Origin: Bacillus proteolyticus
GTDB taxonomy: Bacteria; Bacillota; Bacilli; Bacillales; Bacillaceae_G
NCBI RefSeq assembly: GCF_001884065.1
Contig: NZ_MACH01000072.1
Span: 1-64,000, forward strand
Direction: 5' to 3'
DNA length: 64,000 bases
The position numbers and the translations under genes were made by a program. The notes under the pieces are model-generated. The model made no database searches. It saw nothing but the letters and a program-made list of their open reading frames with translations, and was not told where the DNA came from. Below are positions 16,830 to 24,823 of the stretch, piece after piece. Each line of letters opens with the position of its first letter. Within the stretch, counting starts at the first letter, position 1.

Positions 16830-17366
16830 ATGATGCAAAAGAAAAAACGTTTGCGTGAATTCTTTGAAATAATTGCAATAGCATGTTTATTGGTGTTTTT
16901 GGCAAAAATCTTTTTGTTTTTTCCTACGACTGTAAAAGGAGCATCGATGAGGCCGACTTTACAAGATGGAGATAAAGTAATCATTAATAAACTTGCCAAG
17001 AGATTTGAAAGTTATGAGAGAGAGGATATTATTGTCGTGAAGACAGATAATTTCTACGTGAAGAGAGTTATTGGATTGCCAGGAGATGTAATTGAGATGA
17101 AGAATGATCAATTATATGTTAATCATCAAGTGAAAAACGAAGAGTATTTAAATAATAATAAAAAACAGGCAGAAAAATTACTTATCAATTTAACTGAAGA
17201 CTTTGGACCGATTACAATTCCTAAAAATAAAATTTTTGTGATGGGAGATAATCGTTTAGTTAGTAGGGATAGTAGGAACGGCTTAGGACTCATTGATAGA
17301 ACTGAAGTATTAGGAAAGCTCATGGCGATATATTATCCATTTGAACATGTGAAAATTGTAAATTAA
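16830..17366 (+). CDS. Signal peptidase I
   Basis: A 178-residue type I signal peptidase, which removes signal peptides from secreted proteins at the outer face of the membrane. One N-terminal transmembrane helix (about residues 11-31) is followed by the catalytic Ser39 in GASMRPTL and the general-base Lys78 in VKRVIGLPGD; the downstream GDNR motif (MGDNRLVSRDSRNGLG) is also present. The length is typical of Bacillus Sip proteins; B. cereus-group genomes carry several paralogues. Two adjacent ATGs (16830 and 16833) can serve as start. It is flanked by a long AT-rich promoter region and a strong terminator. Confidence 0.9.
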   Translation: MMQKKKRLREFFEIIAIACLLVFLAKIFLFFPTTVKGASMRPTLQDGDKVIINKLAKRFESYEREDIIVVKTDNFYVKRVIGLPGDVIEMKNDQLYVNHQVKNEEYLNNNKKQAEKLLINLTEDFGPITIPKNKIFVMGDNRLVSRDSRNGLGLIDRTEVLGKLMAIYYPFEHVKIVN

Positions 17367-17367
17367 A

Positions 17368-17411
17368 AATAAGAAAAACCAAGCGAATTAGTCGCTTGGT
17401 TTTTCTTATTT
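17368..17411 (+). terminator. Terminator after signal peptidase
   Basis: AAATAAGAAAAACCAAGCG pairs with CGCTTGGTTTTTCTTATTT, a stem of roughly 19 bp ending in a T-rich tract. Confidence 0.88.
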
Positions 17412-17428
17412 AAACAGTTGATGTTGTA

Positions 17429-17591
17429 TTTATCCAGCTATCTGTGGGTAGTAAAACTCCCACCTCAAAATTCAGGTGGAGCAAAGAAGCTAGATGGGAG
17501 ATCTACTGCCCATAAACGCCCGATTGGTGCGGGCGTTTATGGGCAGTGGGGGGATGAACAAAAATCCTCACTGATTAAAGTTTCACTTTAT
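17429..17591 (-). repeat. bcr1-like repeat element, copy B with intact TTTAT target duplication
   Basis: A 153-bp element in reverse orientation to copy A, from GTGAAACTTTAATCAGTGAGG (right end, minus strand) to the GATAGCTGG end on the left. Identical TTTAT pentamers lie at 17429-17433 and 17587-17591, as expected for an insertion that duplicated 5 bp. Internal hairpins match copy A (CCCACCT/AGGTGG and a CCCATAAACGCCCG / CGGGCGTTTATGGG arm). Its right end supplies the TGA stop of the neighbouring minus-strand gene. Confidence 0.85.
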
Positions 17592-20339
17592 TGTTTCTTG
17601 TGAAGCGATGGTTTCAATATTTAACATGAATTTTTTTTGTAACAATTGCAATTTAAATAGTGTTAAAGGATCATGATAAGTTTCTGGGTTTGTTCTTAGC
17701 TTTGTCAAAGTGTGCTCATCTTCTTGTATTTCAAGTTGAGCCGCTTCTACAGTTTGTTTCAATATGCTAAGAGGGTCTTTAAAGAACATCATGATATCAC
17801 GTTCTAGCGCACCTTCAAATACTTCAAATTGTAGGAAGAATTGTTTTGAAATCATCTGAGCAACTTCTGTATAATCTTCTGTTTCAATATATTGTTTATA
17901 TTTATTTGATAGCATAGATTGATTTTTTTGCATATTACCGAATAGCTTTCCTGCACTTTTTAAGAAAAATTGTGTCGGTGTAAAGCGTAATAAAATATTG
18001 ATGTTAGCCACTGTAATTCTGTTCGTCATTCTTGCAACATCTCTATCCCAGTCATCTAGTAATTTGAAATCGCAAGGAAGTTTAATACGCTCTTCCTCAT
18101 AGAGTTTATTAAAGGTATCGCCCATTTCATCTAAATAAGCCTGAGCTTGGATGAATTCATTATGAGCAGTTTCAATCCACTCTTGAATAGACTGAGTAAA
18201 CTTAGGAAGAAGGACTTGCTGTACATGCTTTTGAATTCTTTCATTCATTGCTACATTTAGTTCTTCATGGACTAATTTGAAATCACTATCTTCTTGAACA
18301 AGATCAGAGCAACTCTGCAACAATTCAGGGATTTGAGAATGTATATCCCGCGTAATCTCTTCTTTCGTTAAAAGATAAGATTCTGTAATAGAACGAATTT
18401 TATCTTTTTGGATGGCAGTAAGATTATTAATAAAACCATCAAGTTTTACTAAAATATGCTTATTCCAGCGGACTGATTTCACTAACGTATTTTCTAATTC
18501 CACACGTTCATTTAAAAGGTATGCAATTGTTTTTTGGATAAACCATAATAATTTTTCAATGCGTTCTTTTTCCACGTTACGCTGAGTAAGGTTAGAAAGA
18601 ATAGAGTCTGTTACATTACCTAGCTGTTCACTACTCTCTTGGGAAGGAGAATAAGGGAACAATTGTGCTTCAGGGAAATGTACGAGTATTTTCTTTTTAA
18701 TGTTTTTCGTGATGTTTTCGCTAGTATTCGCATCAATTGTTTGTAAGATGAATTGAATCTGTAAATTAGGTACTTGTTCACGAATATATAGTAATGTATT
18801 GAGCTCTTCATCATGTAATGGTGAAGCTGAATTTAGTACATAGATGAGACTATCTGCTGCCTGTAAGTATTCGAAATGAGAGCTGTTTTTGTCAAGTTGT
18901 CCATGCATAGTAGGTGTGACAAGGAATGAAAACTTATTTTTTCGTAAAAATCTACTTGGTAATTTAACTTCAATACATTTTTTTTCTAGTTCTGGCTGAG
19001 AAGGTACCGCCAGTATGTTATGAAGTTCGTCAAAGTTTGGTATATTTCGTATATCTAGCTCTGTAAGCTCAGTTATTTCAGTTTGACTATCATCTTTAAA
19101 TGTAATTGCAGTTGTTACAGTCTCATTTAATATATTTTCGCCTAGTATAGAGTTAATAAAGGCTGATTTATCATAATCGTTAGCTCCTGCTACTAGAAGT
19201 TGTGCAACGTTTAGATCGTATAACTCACGAACAAGTAGTGTGAATTGATGACCTAAATCTACATCATTCTTCTCAGCCCATACAGCAATCGTTTCAAATA
19301 ATGTTGATACATCAGCCATATCAACATTTGAATGAGCTGATGCATTTGAAAGTAAGGCACCTGCACTTTTTACAAGTAATGATTCTAGGGTTGTCGGTGA
19401 AACTTCATTCCATGCTAATACTGCTGCGGAGACAAGTAAAGAATCTTCCGCTTTTGTTAAACTAAACCAATTTGTTAATAAATCTGGTACAAGTCCTTGT
19501 AATTCGTGCATGAAATGTTGTCCAGTAATCAATTCGAAGTACGTCTCTTGATAGCGAGTAGAAATTTCATTCCAATCGTCATTAGCATCTACTTCAATAT
19601 GTAAGAATAAGTGATTTATTGTTTGAATCCAAGGTAGATGGAATGATTCATTTTCATAGCTATTCCAAAGTGAAATAACAAGTTCTTTAAACTGAACTTG
19701 ATCAATAGCGTATAAGGATTTTAAAGATTCATAGAAATACTCAGGTTTTATTTTGTTGGTAAAGCCTCTGTTTACATAATTGATTAAAGTATCAAACCAG
19801 TGTAATGATTTTGTTCGAATTCCTTCTTGAACCGCTAGTTCAATAGCATTATTCCAATCTTCTTGTTTTTCATAGAATGATCGAGCGATTGCGGTAATAT
19901 TTGGATAGTCCGGTTGAAACGCAACAGCTTCACTAATCGTCTTAAATGCTAGACCTAAACGATTTTGCTCGATATAAAGAGAAAGAAGTTGTAGGGAAAC
20001 TTCCATCGTAAGAGTTGTATCTTCTGTTTGGATAGATGTATAAATTTCTTCTGCTTTTGGTAAGAAATCTAATTCGAAATAAGCATCTGCAATATTCTTC
20101 ATGGCCCAGAGAGCAAGTTCATTATTTACTTTCTCCCATTTGAATATAGCGGCTTCAAAGTCTTTAGTTTGAAAATAAACTTCACCTTGTGCGAAGCGAA
20201 TATTAGATATATTGGAGAATTCATTTTTTGATTCATTTATATATGCTTCACCGAGTACTTCCGTTACCGGGATGGAAGAGTCTTCTGTTAAAAATGTTTT
20301 ATAGTAAATCTTTTGGATAAATTGTTTTTCAATGGTCAT
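17583..20339 (-). CDS. Large TPR protein with degenerate dynamin-like GTPase domain
   Basis: A 918-residue cytoplasmic protein. Residues 1-190 hold helical TPR-like repeats (for example FAQGEVYFQTKDFEAAIFKWE and ALWAMKNIADAYFELDFLPKAEEIY). From about residue 380 the order resembles a bacterial dynamin-like GTPase: LLVAGANDYDKSAFINSILG at the P-loop position, a Thr-rich switch (TVTTAITF), and a long helical bundle to the end. The nucleotide motifs are decayed: the P-loop reads GxxxxDKS instead of GxxxxGKS, and the DxxG and TKxD motifs are replaced (TPTMHG, LQTID). It is probably a pseudo-GTPase scaffold; no function is known to me. The start follows a GGGGGA site; the stop TGA lies within a bcr1 end. 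Confidence 0.7.
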   Translation of the reverse strand: MTIEKQFIQKIYYKTFLTEDSSIPVTEVLGEAYINESKNEFSNISNIRFAQGEVYFQTKDFEAAIFKWEKVNNELALWAMKNIADAYFELDFLPKAEEIYTSIQTEDTTLTMEVSLQLLSLYIEQNRLGLAFKTISEAVAFQPDYPNITAIARSFYEKQEDWNNAIELAVQEGIRTKSLHWFDTLINYVNRGFTNKIKPEYFYESLKSLYAIDQVQFKELVISLWNSYENESFHLPWIQTINHLFLHIEVDANDDWNEISTRYQETYFELITGQHFMHELQGLVPDLLTNWFSLTKAEDSLLVSAAVLAWNEVSPTTLESLLVKSAGALLSNASAHSNVDMADVSTLFETIAVWAEKNDVDLGHQFTLLVRELYDLNVAQLLVAGANDYDKSAFINSILGENILNETVTTAITFKDDSQTEITELTELDIRNIPNFDELHNILAVPSQPELEKKCIEVKLPSRFLRKNKFSFLVTPTMHGQLDKNSSHFEYLQAADSLIYVLNSASPLHDEELNTLLYIREQVPNLQIQFILQTIDANTSENITKNIKKKILVHFPEAQLFPYSPSQESSEQLGNVTDSILSNLTQRNVEKERIEKLLWFIQKTIAYLLNERVELENTLVKSVRWNKHILVKLDGFINNLTAIQKDKIRSITESYLLTKEEITRDIHSQIPELLQSCSDLVQEDSDFKLVHEELNVAMNERIQKHVQQVLLPKFTQSIQEWIETAHNEFIQAQAYLDEMGDTFNKLYEEERIKLPCDFKLLDDWDRDVARMTNRITVANINILLRFTPTQFFLKSAGKLFGNMQKNQSMLSNKYKQYIETEDYTEVAQMISKQFFLQFEVFEGALERDIMMFFKDPLSILKQTVEAAQLEIQEDEHTLTKLRTNPETYHDPLTLFKLQLLQKKFMLNIETIASQETIK

Positions 20340-20815
20340 GTTCGTTCCCCCTGTATAATTTAGAAAAATGATGTTGTATGTAAAAGGGTGCGTGTTACTC
20401 TAATAGGTAGAAGTTGCATCATATAGACCAAACTATGTTTTTGCTAGATATATCATTTTTCCTGAGAGTTAAACCGTTGCAAAAAGTAACTTTCCTTTAT
20501 TGTAACAAAAAAATAAGCCCATGAATTTTTATTTTTTAATCTGGCTATTTATAGGCAGTAAGACTCCTACTCCAAAAATTAGCGAATGCAGGGAAGTTAA
20601 GTGGGAGCCCTGCTGCCCGTAAAATCCCGATTGGTGCAGGCTAATAATCGGTGGGGAGGGACAAAAAACTACGGATTCAATCTCTGTTAAAGGAACGGAG
20701 TAGAAGTAGAGTTCATTATAAAAACAATGTATAGTGAATATGTATACCATGTTTGGCTTGAAGATAGAACGGGCACAATATGGAATAACGATCGTGCATA
20801 GGATGTGTCTTCCGA
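20340..20815. other. 476-bp intergenic region with a decayed bcr1 copy
   Basis: The left part (20340-20520) is the upstream region of the TPR/dynamin-like gene; the middle holds a degenerate bcr1-like element; the right part (20690-20815) is the leader and promoter region of dedA. I see no supported gene here. Confidence 0.5.
20536..20690 (-). repeat. bcr1-like repeat element, copy C (decayed)
   Basis: Recognisable blocks are CTATTTATAGGCAGTAAGACTC, GCTGCCCGTAAAATCCCGATTGG and GGCTAATAATCGGTGGGGAGGG, in the same orientation and order as copy B. Base substitutions are spread over the whole element, and the GTGAAAC end reads CTCTGTTAAAGG, so it is an old copy without clear target duplication. 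Confidence 0.7.
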
Positions 20816-21409
20816 ATGGAGCAACATATTGGCGAGTTAATCGCACATTATGGGTATTTTGGAATTATTATAGCTTTAGCTGGCGGGATTGTTGGATTAC
20901 CTATACCGGATGAGTTTTTATTGACTTTTATAGGCTATAACATTTCAAAAGGAGCTATGTCAGGAACAGCTGCTTTTTTAAGTGGAATGGCAGGTGCAAT
21001 GCTTGGCATTACATTAAGTTACATATTAGGGTTAAAACTTGGGCTCCCTGTTTTAAAAAAATATGGACCGAAAATTAGAATTAAAGAACATCATATTGAA
21101 AAAACACATATTTTATTTGAAAAATACGGTCCGTTTCTTTTAATGATTGGCTACTTTATACCGGGAGTACGTCACTTAACAGCATATTTTGCTGGGGTTT
21201 CGAATTTAACATGGTGGCGTTTTTGTCTGTATGCTTACGGTGGTGCACTAATTTGGATAAGTGTTTTTATTGGCCTAGGTTGGAAACTAGGAGAGAAGTG
21301 GCGCTTCGTTGAATATAGTTTACATCATTATGGAATATGGATTTTATTAGTTTCGGCAATTGTAGCATTGATTGTGTGGATTTACATAAGGAAAAGAAAA
21401 AACCGCTAA
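20816..21409 (+). CDS. DedA-family membrane protein
   Basis: A 197-residue DedA-family protein. It has GGIVGLPIPDEFLLTFIGY near residue 22, the glycine-rich MAGAMLGITLSYILG helix, and the conserved GYFIPGVRHLTAYFAG motif near residue 118, whose Gly and Arg are essential in the family. DedA proteins affect membrane phospholipid distribution (some flip undecaprenyl phosphate or phosphatidylethanolamine) and proton-motive-force homeostasis. Five to six hydrophobic segments are seen. The ATG has only a modest AGGATG site upstream. A bidirectional terminator follows. Confidence 0.87.
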   Translation: MEQHIGELIAHYGYFGIIIALAGGIVGLPIPDEFLLTFIGYNISKGAMSGTAAFLSGMAGAMLGITLSYILGLKLGLPVLKKYGPKIRIKEHHIEKTHILFEKYGPFLLMIGYFIPGVRHLTAYFAGVSNLTWWRFCLYAYGGALIWISVFIGLGWKLGEKWRFVEYSLHHYGIWILLVSAIVALIVWIYIRKRKNR

Positions 21410-21424
21410 TAATAGCGGTTTTTT
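21397..21424. terminator. Bidirectional terminator
   Basis: AAAAAACCGCTA / TAGCGGTTTTTT with an ATAA loop between the convergent dedA and EamA-type genes. Confidence 0.85.
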
Positions 21425-21851
21425 AGCTGAAAGCAATAAATAATACACCAGCTGTAATAAAGACTACACCAATACCAGTCATAAAGTTTAACTTTTCACC
21501 GAGTATAATCATCGCGAGAATAATGGAAAATACTACACTTAATTTATCGATAGGTGCTACTTGTGAGACTTTTCCTGTTTTTAATGCAAGAAAATAAAAT
21601 AGCCATGACGAAGCACCAGCGATTCCACTTAATGTGATAAATAGCAGTGCTTTTTTATTTAGGAGGACATCACCGATATTTTGAAATTTACCTTGTATAA
21701 TAATAACTCCTACCATAAATAGTGCCATAATAATAGAACGAATCGTCGTTGCGACGTTGGCATCGATTCCATCTAAGCCGATTTTTCCAAAAATAGATAC
21801 GAGGGCAGCAGCAATTGCTGATAATAGTGCGAATAATAGCCATGAGCTCAT
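21423..21851 (-). CDS. Single-domain EamA-type membrane protein
   Basis: A 142-residue membrane protein with five predicted helices, equivalent to one EamA domain of the drug/metabolite transporter superfamily, instead of the usual two. It includes FALLSAIAAALVSIFGKIGL at the start and the conserved YFLALKTGKVSQVAPIDKL segment near residue 86. Such half-size carriers work as dimers. The substrate is unknown. The start follows a GGAGGAA ribosome site. Confidence 0.82.
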   Translation of the reverse strand: MSSWLLFALLSAIAAALVSIFGKIGLDGIDANVATTIRSIIMALFMVGVIIIQGKFQNIGDVLLNKKALLFITLSGIAGASSWLFYFLALKTGKVSQVAPIDKLSVVFSIILAMIILGEKLNFMTGIGVVFITAGVLFIAFS

Positions 21852-21912
21852 AGTAAAATTCCTCCAATCTTACATTATTATACATGAAAATTATTCTCAT
21901 GTATAAAAACGA

Positions 21913-21953
21913 AATAATCCCCACCTTATATTTTTAATAAGGTGGGGATTATT
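21913..21953 (-). terminator. Terminator of the 48-residue gene
   Basis: AATAATCCCCACCTTAT pairs with ATAAGGTGGGGATTATT around a short T-rich loop. Very stable; it directly follows the stop of the small minus-strand gene and may act in both directions. Confidence 0.82.
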
Positions 21954-21956
21954 ATA

Positions 21957-22103
21957 CTACTCTGCAATTTCCTCATATAAAAAGTACGTTACATTATAAA
22001 TATGCTCTACTTCATCATCAGTCATAAATAATAATTCGTCACGTTCAATCCCTTTTTTCTTTTCGATAAACTCAATCATGTTTTTTCGTTCTTCTCTTTT
22101 CAT
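21957..22103 (-). CDS. Small conserved protein, 48 aa (BH0509-like)
   Basis: A 48-residue acidic/basic helical protein (MKREERKNMIEFIEKKKG at the start and MTDDEVEHIYNVTYFL later). It has an AGGGGAGAAA ribosome site and its own terminator. It resembles the small BH0509-family proteins that are widespread in Bacillaceae and have no assigned function; that family match is from memory. It is a separate transcription unit between the EamA-type gene and the general-stress flavin protein. Confidence 0.65.
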   Translation of the reverse strand: MKREERKNMIEFIEKKKGIERDELLFMTDDEVEHIYNVTYFLYEEIAE

Positions 22104-22224
22104 CAATTTTATTTCTCCCCTCAATCTGTTTTAATACAGTTTATTTAAGTTACTGCTATTATATAACAGAATCTTTAGAAAGTTCCACCTATTTTATTGT
22201 TTTTTTCAGAAGAACTTTTCGACA

Positions 22225-22257
22225 AAACAAGCCCACCTAAAGGGGGCTTGTTTTGTT
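22225..22257. terminator. Terminator of the pyridoxamine-oxidase-like gene
   Basis: AAACAAGCCC / GGGGCTTGTTTT stem with A and T runs on either side. Confidence 0.85.
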
Positions 22258-22674
22258 TTATAGTCGTAAAAACTCGGGCTCCGTCGTACCAGCACCATCG
22301 ATGTAATAAATTGTATCGGGATTGATTTTTATTAATACGTAATTAGGGTCTTCAGGGCCGAGTAACCAACGTTTTAAGCTATTATTCCAAAACTTGTTTT
22401 TTAATGTGGAGTCTTCCTCGATTGAAGCTAATCCTTCAACTTCAATATAATCTTCATCTAATTTTTTTCCTTCACGTCCAAGTAGTGCATGTACATTTGG
22501 ATTTTTTTCAATATCTGCTATTTTTTTTGAATTTCGATCTGTTGCAACATATAGTACAAAATCTTCGTGGAAAAACATCATGAAGGCACTATGTGGCTTA
22601 TCGTTACGTACAGTAGATAATACACCAGTGCGTTGACCTTGAATAATAGTTGCGATTTTTTCTTTTAAGTGCAT
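22258..22674 (-). CDS. Pyridoxamine 5'-phosphate oxidase-like flavoprotein (general stress protein 26 type)
   Basis: A 138-residue split-barrel flavin-binding protein, similar to B. subtilis YdaG (general stress protein 26). Typical pieces are GVLSTVRNDKPHSAFMMFF near residue 17, YVATDRNSKKIADIEKNPNVHALLG near 42, and a C-terminal YYIDG segment. These proteins bind FMN or F420-like cofactors, and the specific reaction is unknown. In B. subtilis the orthologue is SigB-controlled; I could not find a clean SigB promoter here. The ATG follows AAGAGG. Confidence 0.8.
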   Translation of the reverse strand: MHLKEKIATIIQGQRTGVLSTVRNDKPHSAFMMFFHEDFVLYVATDRNSKKIADIEKNPNVHALLGREGKKLDEDYIEVEGLASIEEDSTLKNKFWNNSLKRWLLGPEDPNYVLIKINPDTIYYIDGAGTTEPEFLRL

Positions 22675-22852
22675 GCTTGTAACCTCTTTTCATAATTTGT
22701 AATTGTTTCGTCTACACAAAACAATTTAAATATCTTTCATACTGTTTTCTTCAACCCGATTTTTTAAACGTAATTGTGATGAAATCGGACAAGTTAGGAG
22801 ATGAATAATAATAATATCGAGGAGAAATACATACGATGGAAGGATGGAAAGC

Positions 22853-23908
22853 ATGTTTAATAAAATATTTCTTATAGTAGCGCTGATTGGGGTACCACTT
22901 TCTGTACTTGGAAAAACGCTTCATTGGCCTCAAACAATTATGTTCGCCGTGTATTGCATTACGATTATTGCATTAGCGGGTTTTATGGGGAGAGCGACAG
23001 AAAGTTTGGCAATCGTTTCTGGGCCCCGGATAGGTGGCTTATTGAATGCAACTTTCGGTAATGCTGTTGAACTTATCATTTCAATTTTTGCACTTCAGGC
23101 AGGATTAACAGAAGTTGTTTTAGCTTCCTTAACTGGTTCTGTACTTGGAAACTTATTACTGGTAGGAGGGTTATCTTTCTTTATAGGTGGCCTTAAGTAT
23201 AAAAGGCAAAGCTTCAATGTTTATGATGCAAGGCACAATTCAGCTTTATTAATATTTGCTGTTGTTGTAGCCTTTGTTATTCCAGAGATTTTTTCAATGA
23301 AGATGGATGCTGGAAAGACGTATCAATTAAGTATTGGTGTTTCTATTATCATGATTATTATGTACCTTGCTGCATTGTTATTTAAGTTAGTTACGCACCG
23401 TGGTGTATATCAACATAAAAGTGATGAGGTAGCGCATGAGGAAGAGCCAGAGTGGTCCAAAGGTAAAGCGTTACTCATTTTAGCGATAGCAACACTTGCA
23501 GTTGCTTATGTGTCAGAGGCCCTCGTACATACTTTTGAAACGGTCGCAAAGTCGTTTGGCTGGTCGGAGTTATTTATAGGGGTTATTATCGTTGCAATTG
23601 TTGGTAATGCAGCAGAACATGCATCTGCGATTATTATGGCGTATAAAAATAAAGTGAATATCGCAGTAGAAATTGCAGTAGGTTCTACATTACAAATCGC
23701 GATGTTTGTTGCTCCTGTATTAGTACTACTATCCATGTTCTTTGCACAAAGGATGCCTTTAGTATTTACAATACCAGAACTTGTGTCCATGATTACAGCC
23801 GTTTTCTTAACGATTGCGATTTCAAATGATGGGGATACAAACTGGTTTGAAGGAGGCACTTTATTAGCGGCGTATGTCATTATGGGAATTGGTTTTTATT
23901 TATTATGA
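22853..23908 (+). CDS. chaA: Calcium/proton antiporter (CaCA family, ChaA/YfkE-like)
   Basis: A 351-residue membrane antiporter with about eleven helices and two alpha repeats. The repeats carry GNAVELIISIFAL (near residue 68) and GNAAEHASAIIMAYKNK (near 247), the paired acidic motifs that bind Ca2+ in CAX-type exchangers. A hydrophilic, Glu-rich loop (HEEEPEW) separates the halves. It expels Ca2+ in exchange for H+. The ATG at 22853 gives the B. subtilis ChaA length and has AAGGA at a suitable distance; an in-frame ATG at 22844 is the alternative. It lies next to a yfkD-like gene, as yfkE does in B. subtilis. Confidence 0.87.
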   Translation: MFNKIFLIVALIGVPLSVLGKTLHWPQTIMFAVYCITIIALAGFMGRATESLAIVSGPRIGGLLNATFGNAVELIISIFALQAGLTEVVLASLTGSVLGNLLLVGGLSFFIGGLKYKRQSFNVYDARHNSALLIFAVVVAFVIPEIFSMKMDAGKTYQLSIGVSIIMIIMYLAALLFKLVTHRGVYQHKSDEVAHEEEPEWSKGKALLILAIATLAVAYVSEALVHTFETVAKSFGWSELFIGVIIVAIVGNAAEHASAIIMAYKNKVNIAVEIAVGSTLQIAMFVAPVLVLLSMFFAQRMPLVFTIPELVSMITAVFLTIAISNDGDTNWFEGGTLLAAYVIMGIGFYLL

Positions 23909-23989
23909 AAAATAGGCATAACAATTGTGCCCAGAGAAAACAATAAACAAAGTAGTATATATACCTTTATGTAGGAAGGAGCCAGACAG

Positions 23990-24787
23990 GTGAAACGAGT
24001 ATACAGCATATGTCTTTCAACCATGGTCTCGTTTATTTTATTATTTCCTAACAGTAGTTTTGCAAAGACAACGGTAGAAGTAAAAATGCCTTCATCTGTT
24101 TTAAATATTTCAAAAGATAATACATTTCCAAATGACGCACAAGATTTACCGCGTTTACAGCCAAGTAAGTTTGCGCAAGAACTATTGAAAACAGCAAATA
24201 TCAAAATTGAAAACCCTGATTTAATTCGGATGTTTAATGAAACAACAATTTCGAATGCACCACTTGCGGTAGGATACCGAGCAAAAATTTATTTAGGTCA
24301 ATGGGCATTAAATTATGAATCAATAGATACATCGATTAACTGGGAATATAAGCAAGTGAATCGAAATGTATATGACAATCGCGGAGGGGATCGCTTATAC
24401 CCACTTCGCTATAAACAAGAAACCCAAAAGACAATCGAAGGTGATTTAACAGCAGATATGAAAGATGCTGCAGATGTGAAAAAAATGATGCTTTTAAAAG
24501 CGCTTGAAAAAGTACAATTGCCACTTGCATTTAAAACGACCATTGGTTATGGTACAGGACATGAGCGTGTGTATAATATTAGTCCGAGTCAACTTGGATA
24601 TTTATACGCTTATACACCAGCAGTAAATGAAAAAGGAAAAGTAACATTTGGCGAAGTCTACCTTGTGTTAAAAGGGAATCAAAAAAGGCTTGTCGTGAAA
24701 AATATTACATCTCAAGGAATTGGGGCAGCTATTCCAATTCACGATCATTTGTTTTTTAAATTTATTTCTTCATCGCATTCGCAATAA
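23990..24787 (+). CDS. yfkD: YfkD-family exported protein
   Basis: A 265-residue protein with an N-terminal signal peptide (residues 1-25, ending near SFAK) and no further membrane segment, so it is predicted to be exported. The body matches the YfkD family, which has no known function; visible conserved stretches include YRAKIYLGQWALNYES and RGGDRLYPLRYKQ. The start is GTG at 23990, with AGGAAGGAG just upstream. It is adjacent to and downstream of the Ca2+/H+ antiporter gene, as in B. subtilis, and probably shares its transcript. Confidence 0.82.
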   Translation: MKRVYSICLSTMVSFILLFPNSSFAKTTVEVKMPSSVLNISKDNTFPNDAQDLPRLQPSKFAQELLKTANIKIENPDLIRMFNETTISNAPLAVGYRAKIYLGQWALNYESIDTSINWEYKQVNRNVYDNRGGDRLYPLRYKQETQKTIEGDLTADMKDAADVKKMMLLKALEKVQLPLAFKTTIGYGTGHERVYNISPSQLGYLYAYTPAVNEKGKVTFGEVYLVLKGNQKRLVVKNITSQGIGAAIPIHDHLFFKFISSSHSQ

Positions 24788-24791
24788 CATG

Positions 24792-24822
24792 AAAAACGTC
24801 AGCTTATAAGCTGACGTTTTTA
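24792..24822. terminator. Bidirectional terminator
   Basis: AAAAACGTCAGCT / AGCTGACGTTTTT with a TATA loop, between convergent yfkD and the radical-SAM gene. Confidence 0.88.
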
Positions 24823-24823
24823 T

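Noticed and set aside
18620-18814. Frame inside the TPR/dynamin-like gene as a separate small protein
   Set aside because: It lies on the same strand in another frame, without a start signal, and the larger gene is continuous.
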